NCBI GenBank assembly: GCA_032871835.1 | Contig: CM065298.1 | Coordinates: forward strand, 11,909,096 to 11,973,095 | Direction of reading: 5' to 3' | Source: Dipteronia dyeriana | Taxonomy: Eukaryota > Streptophyta > Magnoliopsida > Sapindales > Sapindaceae | Length of the DNA stretch: 64,000 bases | Shown: one piece after another, positions 32,357 through 44,391 of the stretch | Layout: the number at the start of each line of letters is the position of its first letter | Position numbering within the stretch: position 1 is the stretch's first letter | Notes under the pieces: generated by a model | What the model saw: the letters and a program-made list of their open reading frames with translations, nothing else | The model's database searches: none | What the model was told of the DNA's origin: nothing | Translations under genes and position numbers: made by a program

Positions 32357-33196
32357 TCAAGGTCTCCTAGTGGCTATATTCCAACTCCATCTCATCCCAA
32401 CCCAATTTCCAAACTCATGAATCGCTCCACGTTTCTTGATCGTAAGAGCAAAACATCTCAGTAAAGCCTCTTTTAAAGGCCTGCCCTCATAGCAAATATC
32501 AGACCACAGATCAACTCTATCCCCACACCCAACAACAGCTTGAAAGCCATCTTTTATCACCTGACAAGTTAGAGAACCATCTTTTAGCAAAACCTTCATA
32601 GATTTCACGAAGAAGAACACACTACTCGATCCTTGCCAGTTCCAAAAAAGAGACTTCTCATCCAACTTGTATTTAGAACAAATAACCTTCCTCCACAAAG
32701 TCTTGTCTTCTTTGCCGAACCTCCAAAACCATTTAACCAAAAAAGCCTTGTTCTTCTGAAGAATTCTCCCAATGCCAAGACCTCTTGAATCCTTTCGCTT
32801 ACACACCTCCTTCCAATTAATGGCATGGAGTTTTCTTTTCCTCTCCCCATCGACCCATAAGAAACCCCTTTCCAACATATTAGCAACCCCTACTGGCATT
32901 TTAAACACTGATAAAAAATAATTAGGAATGCTAGATATAACATATTTTATCAGAACTAATCTCCCCCCTTTAGATAAAAATTTCCTCTTCCAATGAGCCA
33001 ATTTATTCTCAACTTTCGCAATTAAGGGATTCCAAAAGTCCTTTAACCCCGGTCGGCCTCTTAACAGGAAACCTAAATAAGAAATTGGAAGTAAAGCTTG
33101 ATTGCATTTGAAAGCTGCCGCCCAAATAGGAGAAACCAAAGACCTCCTCATTCCCACTTGAATAACACAAGGGAACCAATTATGTGGTCCATGCAC
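32357..33196 (-). pseudogene. LINE reverse transcriptase, C-terminal part
   Basis: An open frame of 279 residues with PISYLGFLLRGRPGLKDFW (the usual P-YLG-P-G block), KLAHWKRKFLSKGGRLVLIK, ISSIPNYFLSVFKMPVGV, INWKEVCKRKDSRGLGIG and CGDRVDLWSD. The catalytic palm (YADD-type) lies upstream and is missing, so this is a 5'-truncated copy. Confidence 0.9.
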
Positions 33197-34126
33197 TTCT
33201 GATCAGAGCGATTTATATACCTTTAGAGGTCCTCCTTTCCTAGCATTTGTTCTTGTTTTCGAGCATATTTTGGTATTTGATGTGTTTGTAAGCCTTGTGT
33301 AGGTACAGGTTCCCTACGGAAGGTATTTGAGCATAATTGAAGAGATTTTGAAGTTAGAAGAGTTGAAATTGGAGTGGCTCGTGCAGAACATCCAAATTTG
33401 AAAGGTCATATCTCCATTCTCCAATTGAACTACATTACTAATAACCACGTTTTAGAAAGCCTCGGATGTCTAATTTCCAACGCTCTTTACAGATCATAAT
33501 TATGAGATTTCTGAAGGAAATTATGGACATTTTCATAACGGTGCGTAGAGTTGTACAGTACGCGTACTGCGTGAGACCAATTTCCGTATCGCGAAAATGG
33601 ATACAAAACTTAAAAATAGTGATCTGCGGTACACCTATTGACGCGTACAGTGTAGCGTATCGCTTGACAGCCCAGAATTGCATTTTTCAGCCATTTTCTG
33701 AGGGATATTTTTGTTTTTTAACCACAATATCTTAATCTAACCTCCCACACTATAAATACCTCATTTTCTCCTCATTTGTGAGACCTTTCTTCCCTTCTTC
33801 TTTCTCTTTCATGCCCAAACACTTCTCTCTCTTTATCTTTTTCTCTTTTCTTCATCTTCTCCCATAATAAGGAGAGATATTGCTCTCATTGAGATTTTTC
33901 CTCCATGGGAGCTCACCATACACATCCACCACACCATTTTACACTTTCTATATCCATCTTAGAGTAGAATGCAAGGAATTAGGAGCCAATTCAAGCTAGG
34001 AAGGCTAGGAGCATCTTTTGAGGACTTGTCTTCAAGGGTTTGCCTTTATTTGCTCATTTCTTTATATTTCTTGATGTCTTTGATGTGTAACCTCAATTTG
34101 GGAATTTGTAAACCTTTCACATGTGT

Positions 34127-34175
<49 letters not shown>

Positions 34176-35309
34176 TTTGTTCATAAATTCATTTGGATTT
34201 TCTTTTGCTCTTTGATGTATGTGATTTATGCTGTTATTATGACATGTTTGTGTATGAATTGTTAGAAATCAATATTTATTAATGATTGAGTTTATGAGTA
34301 GCTGTAATTTATAGTAGGAATTAGATGCCCATGATTATTGATTAATTGATGATTGACTTGAAATGCCATGTATTGAGTTATTTGAGTGTTAGAGGTTTTA
34401 ACCCCAAAGAGTAAAAAAGGTTTCAGTTGAGGCTTTTAGTTGCTACATTGGCCTATCCTTGTGCTAAATGAGTCTTTGTATTAAGACACGATTATCCATC
34501 CTTGGTCGGATTGGGTGATGAATTGATTGTGGGAAATATTCCCAAATTAAGAAGATGAACCTTTAACCTAAATTAAATGTTATTAATGATATAACAATCA
34601 TATTGTTGCATGTAGTTGTTAGGTAAACTTGTTTTCCATGTTTAGCCATCATAGAGAGTTGACTAACTGAATATTTGACCTGGAAGTAAATACCACCGAC
34701 ATTTCTCTTATGCTTGTGTTGTATTATGGATATTTAATGTGTTTAATGCGTTCATTTGGTTAGAAACCTTGTGAATGACATTTTGGTTGTGTGTTATATA
34801 TCGCATGGTTCACATTACCATGCTCAACATGGTACCCTCTATGTTTGACTAGAAAGTGCTAGAACCACTAGGCTGAAGTGTAGAGCTCATGTGTATGTCC
34901 CACAGTTCTTAATGAGTTATGCTTATGCAAGGATAAAATCTCTATGCGCTCGAGAGAGGTTAAAGATTATTGAAGGGGACACGAGCTTATAACATACGTG
35001 TTGTATGGGTATCTTGTATTCCTAATGCCTTCACTTGGTTGTCATCCCGTATTTGGTTAGCCTCGTGGATGAATCATTGGTTGTAGTATGGCCCATGTGG
35101 TTGCGCATTACATGCCAACAAACGCCTGTGTATATGAGCAGAAAGTGCTAGAATCACTTGGTTGCCACCGTACATGGTTCGTGTGTGTGACCCAGAGCAC
35201 TTAATGGATTCATGTGTACTTTGTATGCATGGATGCAATCTCTAAGACATCGAAAGATATTAGAGATTAATTAAAGGGGTTACGAGCCTATGATATACTT
35301 GCACATTAA
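33197..35309 (+). repeat. B repeat, full-length plus copy
   Basis: Begins TGATCAGAGCGATTTATATACC and ends TATACTTGCACA. Its 33571-34530 part nearly equals 1-953. An inverted, more diverged copy is 35649-37597. Contains a CpG-rich cluster (33540-33690, with GTACGCGTACTG), a TATA-like CTATAAATACC near 33750, a CT-rich tract and a GT microsatellite; no long frame. TG/CA ends and the promoter-like layout would suit a long LTR, but no primer site or pol is attached. Confidence 0.8.
34133..34173 (+). repeat. (GT)n microsatellite
   Basis: About 20 GT units, slightly longer than the copy at 561-598. Confidence 0.97.
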
Positions 35310-35315
35310 TCGGGA

Positions 35316-35648
35316 CACATCGTTGCAGTGTCATCAAATATGAACATTTAAGTTCTGTCTTGCAAGGGTGCAAGTCACGGAGACTAGCATAGCGTCAAGC
35401 AAGGGATCGATCCACAGGGAGGTGGGATTCACCAACCATCTCTAATTCTAGCTATTATTACAACACTCCAAGCGGACTCGTGTGTTGCGTGTACGGAAAA
35501 ATGAATAATAATATAACTAAATAACTTATATAAATGATATATACAATGATAGATAGAATGGAGATATGCATGAAATGTGGTTACACTAGGGAAACGACTT
35601 AACCGTGACAATCCTCCTAATTACGTTCTAGACTCACCTAATCCTCAA
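35316..35648. repeat. X repeat, left arm of an inverted pair
   Basis: From GGACACATCGTTGCAGTGTC to CTCACCTAATCCTCAAATGTG. Inverse of 37598-37950 with moderate divergence; shared blocks include GAACATTTAAGTTC, GAGACTAGCATA, GATCCACAGGGAGGTG-type and GTGACAATCCTCCTAATTA. Confidence 0.85.
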
Positions 35649-37597
35649 ATGTGCAAGTATACATAGGCTCGTATCCCCTTAATCAATCTCTAATCTCTCT
35701 CGATGTCTTAGAGATAGTATCCATATATACCCGAAATCTCTCTCGAGCAATCCGGACAATATATATGAACCCATTAAGCATGTGAAATACAAATCAAACC
35801 CTATACGCTAGCCTAGTGGTTCTAGCACTTTCTAGTCAAGCATAGTGAATGTTTATCTAAACATTGTCAAACGCGTCTCCTCTCGGTACATAGCATCTAA
35901 TCAAGGATCAATTACAAAGTGATCAATTAAACAAAGGCTTTAAGCACTCAAAACATCCATATAACTACTCAAGCACAAAAGAAATGTCTGTGGTTTTTAC
36001 TTCTACGTCAAAGATTCGGTTTAGTCAACTCCCTAGGATGGCTAAACATGGGAAACAAGTTTACCTAACAACTACATGCAACAATGTGATTGTTATATCA
36101 TTAAGAACATTCAATTTAGGTTAAAGGTTCATCCTCTTGATTAGGGAATTTTCCCACAATCAATTCATCACCCAATCCTGTCACGTGGATGGATAATCGT
36201 GTCTTAATACAAAGACCCATTAAGAACAAGGATATGAACCAAGGTCAATTTAGCAACTAAAAGCTTGAACTGAAACCTTTTCTACTCTTTGGGGCTAAAG
36301 TCCCTATTACTCAAATTACTCAATACATCGAATTTCAAGTCATCCATCAATCAATCAACAATCATGGGTATCTAATTTCTACTCTAAATTGCAACTACTC
36401 CTAAACCCAATCATGGACACATATTGATTTCTAACAATTCATACACATACATATCATTTTAAAAGCATAAAAACACATATATCAAAGAGCAAAACAAAAC
36501 TCAAATGAATTTAAGTACAATCAATACATTTATTACACAAGTGTAGGTTTACAATATCTCCAAATTGGTGGAATACATCAAAGAAAACAAGAAATACAAA
36601 AAAATGAGTAAATAAGAGCAAACCCTTGAAGACAAGTCCTCCAAAGATGCTTCTAGCCTTCCTAGCTCGGTTTTGGCTCCTAATTCCTTTGTAATCTACT
36701 CTAAGATGGATGGAGGAAGTGTATAATGGTGAGATGGAGGTGTATGGTGAGCTCCCATGGAGGAGAAACCTCAATTGGAGTAAAAGATGAAAGAAAATGT
36801 AAGAAGAAGAGAAGAGGTGTGAGAAGGGGAAAAGAGGGGAAGGGAGGTGAAGAGCCTTCTAGAATGAGGAGAAATAAGGTATTTATGGTGTATGAGGTTA
36901 GGGCAAAAGTTTTGGGTGAAAAGACAAGAACACCCCTCTATAAATGGCTGAAAAATACAGTGCTGCCCAGAAGTGCGGTTCGATGTGCGGTTCGCTTCGA
37001 CACATCGTACCGCACATCAGTTGAATTTTGGTTGCTGGAATCTTACGCGGCACGTGATACGGTTCGCACTTCTTTCTAGTGCGGTTCGCTTACCGTTCTT
37101 GAAGCCTTGTATAATTTCCTCTGCCATCTCACGCGATACGAAGTGAGGTTCACTTTGACGCCGCGTACTGCACTGATTCTGCTGCTCTCCTGGGCGGTAT
37201 AAAACGCGGTACGCAACTTGGTCTCGCGCGGTTGCGTACCGCACTTCTCTATCTACCATTACGAAAATAGTCATAACTTGCTGTAGAAACCTCAGAATCA
37301 TGATCTGTTAAGTGCGTTGAAAAGAAGACCTCCGGGGCTCTCCGAAAAGTGGTTATGGGAGATGTAGTTCGATTGGAGGAGAGAGATATAACCTTCCTAA
37401 TAAGGGGTGTCTGCACAAGCTATTCAAAATTCTGTCTTTTAACCTCCAAAACTCTTCAATTAAACTCAAATACCTTCCGTGGGGAACATGTACCTACACA
37501 AGGCTCACAAACATATCAAATACCAAAATATACTCGAAAACAAGAACAAAAGCTAGGTAATTGGGACCTCAAAAGGTATATAAATTGCTCTAATCAC
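35649..37597 (-). repeat. B repeat, inverted third copy
   Basis: Reverse complement of the 33197-35309 unit, more diverged and lacking the GT microsatellite. Its CpG-rich cluster (36965-37260) is expanded, with many GTGCGGT/ACCGCAC words. The short frames here are not supported as genes. Confidence 0.8.
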
Positions 37598-37935
37598 ACA
37601 TTTGAAGGACTGGGTGAGTCTAGAACATAATTAGGAGGATTGTCACGGTTGAGTCGTTTCCCTAGTGTAACCATATTTCATGCATATCTCCATTCCATCT
37701 ACATTGTATATATTATTTATGTAAGTTATTTAGTTATATTATTATTTACTTTTCTCATTTTCTACACACACAACACTCGAGTCCGCTCGACGTGTTGTAA
37801 TAATAACTAGAACTGAGAGACGGTCAGTGAATCTCACCTCTCTATGGAATGATCCCTTGCTTACCGTTATGCTAGTCTCTATGACTTGCGCCTTGCGAGA
37901 CCGAACTTAAATGTTCATACTTTACGACACTGCAC
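37598..37935. repeat. X repeat, right arm of the inverted pair
   Basis: From CACATTTGAAGGACTGGGTG to GACACTGCACCAATGTGTCC. Together with 35316-35648 it forms ~320-bp inverted arms around the inverted B repeat. The outer edge overlaps the point where G1 coding sequence resumes. Confidence 0.8.
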
Positions 37936-38040
37936 CAATGTGTCCATCAACTTCTCTTCGAGAAAAGATTAGCAGGGATGTCCATGAAAGAGGACTCGCC
38001 GCTCATACGGGTCGAGGCAAGACAACCGAGGCAGTGGAGG
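37936..38040 (+). pseudogene. Gypsy element G1, part 2: integrase zinc-binding start
   Basis: Encodes CPSTSLREKISRDVHERGLA, then AHTGRGKTTEAVE. The next codons of the family (EEHFWWPKM) are found at 45983, after the 7.94-kb G2 insertion. The last five bases, GGAGG, are the G2 target duplication. Confidence 0.88.
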
Positions 38041-39629
38041 TGACAGGACCCACCCCGACTCCTATCTTGAGTACGAGGGAGACCCTGTGGGTTGAACTTT
38101 TACTAGCATGATAAAAGAATTTCTACTAAAATTTCCATAGAAAATACTTGTTTTTCGACATAAATAAATGTAAGGAAAATATCGGAGAGTACAAAATGTA
38201 CATAATTGCAATTTCTTTACATATTTTCGTTCGTTACAAAAAGTTTGTCAAAAATGACCGATCAGACCAAAAATCGACCACTTTAAAATCTAACACACCG
38301 GTCCGTCCCAACCAGAAATCCGAGCAAACCGCGTAAGAAACTCGAGTAGGCAGAGTAGGCTAAACAGACCGAGTAGAAATCCGACCACGTTCTGACCATG
38401 TCTACCATCCCGACCATACCTACCGTGTAGACCATGCCTACCGTCCTGACCATACCGACCTCATATTTCTAAATATGTACATGAAAATTAAAAATGCATG
38501 ACTTTTATGCTTCATGATGTCATCGAGTGGCCCACCTCAAAACATCTGAGTCCGCACAACCGAGCAGCTACCTAGATAAATATTTAAGAGTGAAAGGATA
38601 AGCGCTAACGCCCAGTGAGTGAATGGAAAGTTTTTAAAACATTTCTAAACAACTTTTCAACATGCATCCAGTAATACATAGTAAAAGCAATATATCTACT
38701 TTCGTACTTAATAAACTAAATAAACTAAATAAACTGAATGCATCTCTTTTCTGAACAAGAATAAGATACTTTATAAAATCTTAATCTGCACCAAATTAAT
38801 ACCCTGGGATATCTTCAATAAGTGAGCTGAATCTCTTCGAGCAAACGCAGAGTTGGGAATAACTTCTGGTCATACACGTCCAGAGCGACTCAATAAGTCT
38901 TTCTCTGGTCATACACGCGCTGAGCGACTCGATTGACTTACACATGTGTAGAACGGCCCCAAAAGCCAACAATAATCATAACTGGGAAAGGTACATATCT
39001 GGTGCTTTTGTAAAAATCATAATCTCTTCTTGATATTTCACAAAAATATTATAACTGATTCTGAATGCTAATATAAGCATAAAACAAACTTTCAGTTCTC
39101 TGTATAATCACCATCATTCATAAAAGAGAATAAAATGCTTAAAAGATTTGCAACAATTAATCTTAAGCATAAAGCTGGAAACTTTTGAGTTAAAAACAAA
39201 ACTGAAACTTAATTCACTCACAACTTAGACGTTAAGCTTAATTCAGACCGAGTATGCTAGGTTCCCTTACTTCGTCTTCTTTCCCTAACAATCACACAAG
39301 ATCCAATTAGAAACTGGAACCAAAGAATAATCAACTGAAATCTATAATCACGAGAGAGAGCTTCACTAAATTCTCCTTCTCTTCCCTTTCTTCCGCTGGA
39401 TTCTACTGCTTTCTAGCTCTCACAACACTTATCCTCCAATATATATACTTATGGAAGGGCACAGCTGAAGTTGTGAGCTAATTAACTAAGCTCACAGCTG
39501 CCTGTCAGCCATGCAGATCACCTAGGCTTACTCACCGGATGGCTTTTCTGCTTCACGCTTATCCAAATTTTTTTTATTTTTTTTTCAAATTGGGACTTTC
39601 GATTGGGCCTGAAAGACATGGGTGTTATA
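38041..39629 (-). repeat. G2 3' LTR
   Basis: Plus-strand ends TGACAGGACCC and GGGTGTTATA (the final CA mutated to TA). Contains degenerate CCGACCATGCCTACCGT units (38390-38460). Confidence 0.93.
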
Positions 39630-39645
39630 ATTCACCCTTCCATAT
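39630..39645 (-). promoter_or_regulatory. G2 polypurine tract
   Basis: On minus TATGGAAGGGTGAAT directly precedes the 3' LTR; the usual primer for plus-strand DNA. Confidence 0.75.
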
Positions 39646-39664
39646 AAGAATTTCATCCTCGAAA

Positions 39665-40735
39665 TTACTTACCTAGCCGAAACAGATGGGGATACTGAGT
39701 CCACATCTGATCTTCATGTTCCCAAGTCGCCTCTTCTACTGCATGTTTTCTCCATAACACTTTTACAAGAGGAATAACTTTAGTACGTAATACGTGTTCC
39801 CTTCTACCTAGAATCTCAATAGGTTCCTCTTCATAAGCTAAATCTTCTCTTAACTTCACTGGTTGCTTGGTTAAAACATGCGTAGGGTCAACTATATGTT
39901 TTTGAAGCATAGAAACATGAAATACATCATGAATTCTTGAAAGCTCTGAAGGTAACGCTAAACGGTATGCCACTGCTCCTACTCTGGCAATGATCTCATA
40001 CAGACCAATGTATCGTGGACTTAACTTACCACGTCTTCCAAATCAAAGTATACCTTTCTAAGGTGAAATTCGTAAGAACCATTAGTCACCTACTTTAAAT
40101 TCAAGTTCCCTTCTCTGCTTATCTATATAGCTTTTCTGCCTATCTTGTGCAACCTTTAATCGGTCTCTAATGATTTTAATCTTTTCTGTTGTGACTTGAA
40201 CAAGTTCTAGAGCTAAGAACTTTCTCTCGCCTACTTCATCCTAACACACCGGTGTTCTGTATTTTCTCCCCTACAAAGCTTTGTAAGGAGCCATTTCGAT
40301 GCTAGCTTGATAACTGTTATTGTAGGCAAATTCTATCAATGGTACATGTACATCCTAACTTCCTTTGAAATCCATTACACACGCTCGAAGCATATCGTCT
40401 AATGTCTAAATAGTATGCTCCGATTGACCGTCAATCTGCGGGTGAAAATCAGTACTAAAATGAAATCTAGTTCCCAAAGCTTCTTGTAAACTGAACCAAA
40501 ATCTAGATGTAAACCGAGGATCTCTATCTGACACTATGGATACCAGTGCCCCATGAAGATGAACTATTTCATCAGCATAAATTCTGGCTAATCTGTCAAG
40601 AAAGTAAGTAATACCGATTGGCAGAAAGTGTGCAGACTTTGTAAGTCGATCAACGATCACCCATACACTGTCGTGACCACTCTGACTACGAGGGAGTCCT
40701 ACCATAAAATCCATGGTAACATGTTTCCATTTTCA
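39665..40735 (-). pseudogene. G2 integrase core and chromodomain-like C-terminus
   Basis: Minus 40714-40406: MDFMVGLPRSQSGHDSVWVI with VIVDRLTKSAHFLP, VSDRDPRFTSRFW and FHPQIDGQSEHTI, the D, D and E of the integrase triad. After a TAG (40406) and a degraded stretch, 39973-39665: LSRIHDVFHVSMLQKHIVDP, then EEEPIEILGRREHVLRTKVI, VLWRKHAVEEATWEHEDQM. The VLWR...EEATWE pattern is the chromodomain, which targets chromoviruses to heterochromatin. Confidence 0.9.
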
Positions 40736-41332
40736 TTCGGGAATAGAAAGTGGTTGCAAAAGTCCTGCTGGTTTATGATGCTCTGCTTTGACTTGCTGAC
40801 AAATTAAGCATTTAGCGACGAATTCTGCTATCTCTCTTTTCATACCTTGCCACCAGTAATGCTCTTTCAAAGTACGATACAGTTTAGTACTTCCTGGATG
40901 CATTGCATAAGCTGAAGAGTGAGTTTCCTCTAAAATTTCATTCTTGAGTTCCTTAATGTTTGGTACACACAATCTGTTACCTAGAACCAATGTACCATCA
41001 CTTCTCACTACAAAATCAGCTCGTAAGCTTTTCTACACTTCTTTCTTTAACTTAACTAAATAAGAATCTTGAGTTTGTAATTCTCGTATACGATCAATTA
41101 AAATAGGTCTAACCTGAAAAGTAGCTAGTAATGCTCCACAATCTTGTGCTTCTAGCTTAACTCTCAACATTCTTAATTCAGCTAATAATTGCATGTGAAT
41201 CATCTTCAAATGAGCCATAAAACTTGAAGACTTTCTACTGAGTGCATCTGCCACCACATTTGCCTTACCAGGATGATATTCAATCGTACAGTCATAATCT
41301 TTAATCAACTCAATCCATCTTCTTTGTCTCAA
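40733..41332 (-). pseudogene. G2 RNase H end and integrase zinc-binding domain
   Basis: 41332-41033: [20 protein letters not shown], then [13 protein letters not shown], stopped by TAG at 41033. 41008-40733: GNRLCVPNIKELKNEIL, HSSAYAMHPGSTKLYRTLKE, HYWWQGMKREI and CLICQQVKA (the H-H-C-C zinc site), stopped by TGA where the family has Trp (SIPEW). Confidence 0.9.
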
Positions 41333-41344
41333 ATTCAGTTTTTT

Positions 41345-42799
41345 CTAAGTGAAAAGATATTGTAAGCTTTTATGATCTGTATAAATCTGACAAGTTACTC
41401 CATATAAGTAATGCCTCCAAATTTTTAATACAAACACCACTGCAGTAAGATCTAGATCATGGGTTGGATAATTCTGTTCATGCTTCTTTAATTGTCTTGA
41501 AGCATAAGCTATCACTTTCCCATGTTGCATCAAAATGCAACCTAAACCATGTTTAGATGCATCACTGTAAACAACAAATCCATCACTTCCGGTTGGAAGA
41601 GCAATTATTTCAGCAGAAGTTAATCTCATCTTGAGTTCTTGAAAACTCTTTTCATAAGCTTCTGACCACTCAAACTTCACATCCTTCTGAGCTAATCTTG
41701 TTAATGGTGAAGCTATTTTAGAAAATCCCTCTACAAATCTTCGATAGTAACTTGCTAAACCCAAGAAACTTCTAATTTCTGTCACACTAATTGGTCGTTC
41801 CCAATTCACTATAACTTCAACTTTTTGAGGATCAACATAAATACCATCACCAGAAATCACATGGCCCAAACATGTAACTCTATCGAGCCAGAATTGACAC
41901 TTGCAAAATTTGGCATAAAGTTGATTCTCTCTTAGGACTTGTAGAATAATCTCTAAATGCTCTGCATGCTCCATCTCATCCTTAGAATAGATCAAAATGT
42001 CATCAATGAACACGATAACAAATTTGTCTAGATAAGGATGAAATACCCTATTCATCAAATCCATAAAAGTTGCTGGAGCATTTGTTAATCCAAAAGGCAT
42101 AACTAGAAACTCATAATGTCCGTAACGAGTTCTGAAAGCGGTCTTTGGTACATCACAGTTTCTAATCCTCAATTGATGATAACATGTTCGCAAATCTATC
42201 TTGGAGAACACATTTGCTCTCTGAAGCTGATCGAATAAGTCATCAATACGTGGGAGTGGGTATTTATTATGCACCGTTGCTTTATTCAATTGCTGATAAT
42301 CGATGCATAAACGTAATGTTCCATTTTTCTTCTTAACGAACAAAACTGACGCTCCCCATGGTGACATACTAGGTTTAATAAAATTCTTGTTCACCAGTTC
42401 TTCTAATTGAATCTTCAACTCTTTCAATTCAGTTGAAGCCATTCTATAAAGTGGAATAGAAATTGGAGTTGTGCCTGGAACCAAATCTATCACAAACTCA
42501 GTGTCTCTATCTGGTGGTAATCCATGAAGATCTTCAGGAAATACATCTGGAAATTTTCTTACCACCGGTATATCTTTTAATTTTACCTCATTATCCCGAG
42601 TATCAATTACATAAGCCAAATAAGCTGAACATTGTTTTCTGAGCAACCGTCTGACAGTAATAGCAGAAATAACACAAGAAGAAAGAACTTGACGTTCACA
42701 ACAGAAAATAACATCCGATTCTCCTTGAAGTGTAAATTTTACCTCTTTTCGAAAACAATCTACAGTAGCATGGTGTATAGCCAGCCAATCCATTCCCAA
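41345..42799 (-). pseudogene. G2 reverse transcriptase and RNase H
   Basis: A 484-residue open frame. It starts at the end of protease ([15 protein letters not shown]), then [59 protein letters not shown] and the polymerase site [10 protein letters not shown]. The thumb/connection gives [15 protein letters not shown]; RNase H has [13 protein letters not shown] (Asp), [20 protein letters not shown] (usually Glu in HDLEL) and [15 protein letters not shown] at 41345-41347 replaces an expected CAG. This is the best-preserved part of G2. Confidence 0.95.
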
Positions 42800-43230
42800 A
42801 ATAACATCAAATCACGTATATCAAGCGGAATCAAATCAACATGTAGCTCATGTTTACCAGCTATGACCTTACTGTTTCTATATATATTCTCAGCCAATAA
42901 AGATTCACCAGTAGGTGTAGCCACTACCATACTAGAATCTAACGTCTTAATTCTACATCCGTATACACCATAAAAGATCGAGATACAAAAGAATGAGTAG
43001 ATCCATGATCAATGAGAACATGAGCATTATGGCAAAAAATTGTTAACATACCTGTAACGACATCTGGCGTGGTCTCGGTATCTTGATGAGTTATGGAAAA
43101 AACCCTTGCCTGAGTACGAGGTATACCCGACTGAGCTCTCTGTTGGTTGCCTCTAACCCCTGCTGCGCTAGCTTGGGTTTTCCATGTAGTTGTAGATCCT
43201 CCTACTCGGGATCCCCTTTGTCCTTGAATC
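42800..43230 (-). pseudogene. G2 aspartic protease
   Basis: On minus, PDVVTGMLTIFCHNAHVLID is followed by HGSTHSFVSRSF, corresponding to the D-x-G-[ST] active site of Gypsy proteases. The surrounding frame is broken by shifts. Confidence 0.75.
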
Positions 43231-44149
43231 TAACCAGCGCCAATTTGCATTGGTTGAAAACCTATCTTTCTTTCTTCATTGCCTCCCTGAACTAACTCGG
43301 GGCAATCTCTTTTTAGATGTCCAGCATGCTCACATTGATAACAATCTGATCTCCCCAAATAACACTCACCATCATAGTACTTCCCACATGTCGGATATAG
43401 AGGACGTCTACCTCTACCCATACTAACGCTCTATTGACGACTACCTATTGGTTGTTGGACTGAGGCTTGTTACTAGCCTGACCTGAAAAACTGCCTATTA
43501 CCTTAGGTATTTTGCTATAAGAGCCCCTGGCTAACCAGTTACTACGTTTTTGCTTATGTTGTTCAAATCTGCGAGAGTCATTAAGGCCTCTCTCCACTCT
43601 CAATGCAGCTTCAAACAACTTACCAAACTCAACATGCCTAGAAGTAGTCACTATTGTCTTGATTTCTGATCTAAGTCCATCTTCAAATTTTCTACACTTA
43701 TTTTCTTCATCAGCGACTACATACGGAGCAACCCTCGAAAGTTCTATAAATTTCTTCTCATACTCTTCTACTGTCATAGATCCCTGCACTAGTTTGAAAA
43801 ATTCAACTCTTTTCAAATCTTGATAGAAACGGGGATAATAATGATTATTAAATTGCTTCTTAAAATCCTCCCAAGTAATTCCTTCAGGATTTCTTCATTG
43901 AACTGAGGCCCACCAATCATATGCTTTTTTCTTTAGCAAAAACGTAGCAAAAGAGACCTTCTGTTCATCTGTGCACATCATAACTTCAAATACATGTTCT
44001 AGCTCATTCAACCAAGAACTAGCACTATCTGGATCTCCAATTCCATCAAAATTCATAGCTCCTAATTTTCGTGCACGCTCAATAGAATTCTCTGGCACTC
44101 GCGTTTGATACTGCATCATCGCAGTTAACAGTTCTGCAATTCTATCCAT
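43231..44149 (-). pseudogene. G2 gag
   Basis: 44149-43895: MDRIAELLTAMMQYQTRV, FDGIGDPDSASSWLNELEHV and KKKAYDWWASVQ, stopped by TGA (43895) where relatives have Arg. 43816-43445: VEFFKLVQGSMTVEEYEKKF and KFEDGLRSEIKTIV, the retrotransposon Gag core. 43421-43230: zinc knuckle CYQCEHAGHLKRDC, with all four ligands intact. Forms the virus-like particle in active relatives. Confidence 0.92.
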
Positions 44150-44376
44150 TGGTTCCTCCCTAGGTTATGGTACATGAGGTTGAGCTATAGGTGGTTGAGG
44201 GTGTGATTCTATCTCGTTTTCATCTTGGTTACCACTCCTCTCTCCAAGGTCAGCTACAGGTCTTGTGCATGGGCGGCCAACTCGACGCATGATGCTGTTA
44301 CAAAATCAAAGTTATTCTTAAATGCATGAAACTAAATTCAAACAATTATTCTATGGTCTAAGGAATTATTAACCTT
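44150..44376 (-). other. G2 5' leader
   Basis: Untranslated part between the primer site and gag; no separate feature. Confidence 0.6.
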
Positions 44377-44388
44377 GCTCTGATACCA
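44377..44388 (-). promoter_or_regulatory. G2 tRNA-iMet primer-binding site
   Basis: TGGTATCAGAGC on minus, three bases from the 5' LTR. Confidence 0.92.
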
Positions 44389-44391
44389 AGT

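Larger units (their letters stand above)
30798..33196 (-). mobile_element. 5'-truncated L1-type LINE
   Basis: On minus: RT C-terminal half (33196-32357), zf-RVT (32154-31966), RNase H (31713-31191), and a 3' UTR ending GGCTTTAATAAAGTTTAATC at about 30805. Inserted in G1. The poly(A) is short and no target duplication was established. Confidence 0.85.

Noticed and set aside
36726..37079. 117-codon plus-strand frame in the inverted B repeat
   Set aside because: Purine-rich repeat sequence; the equivalent frame is absent from the plus copy.
36965..37260. GTGCGGT/ACCGCAC word cluster as a CRISPR-like array
   Set aside because: Words are irregularly spaced and in both orientations, without repeat-spacer structure, in a eukaryotic repeat.
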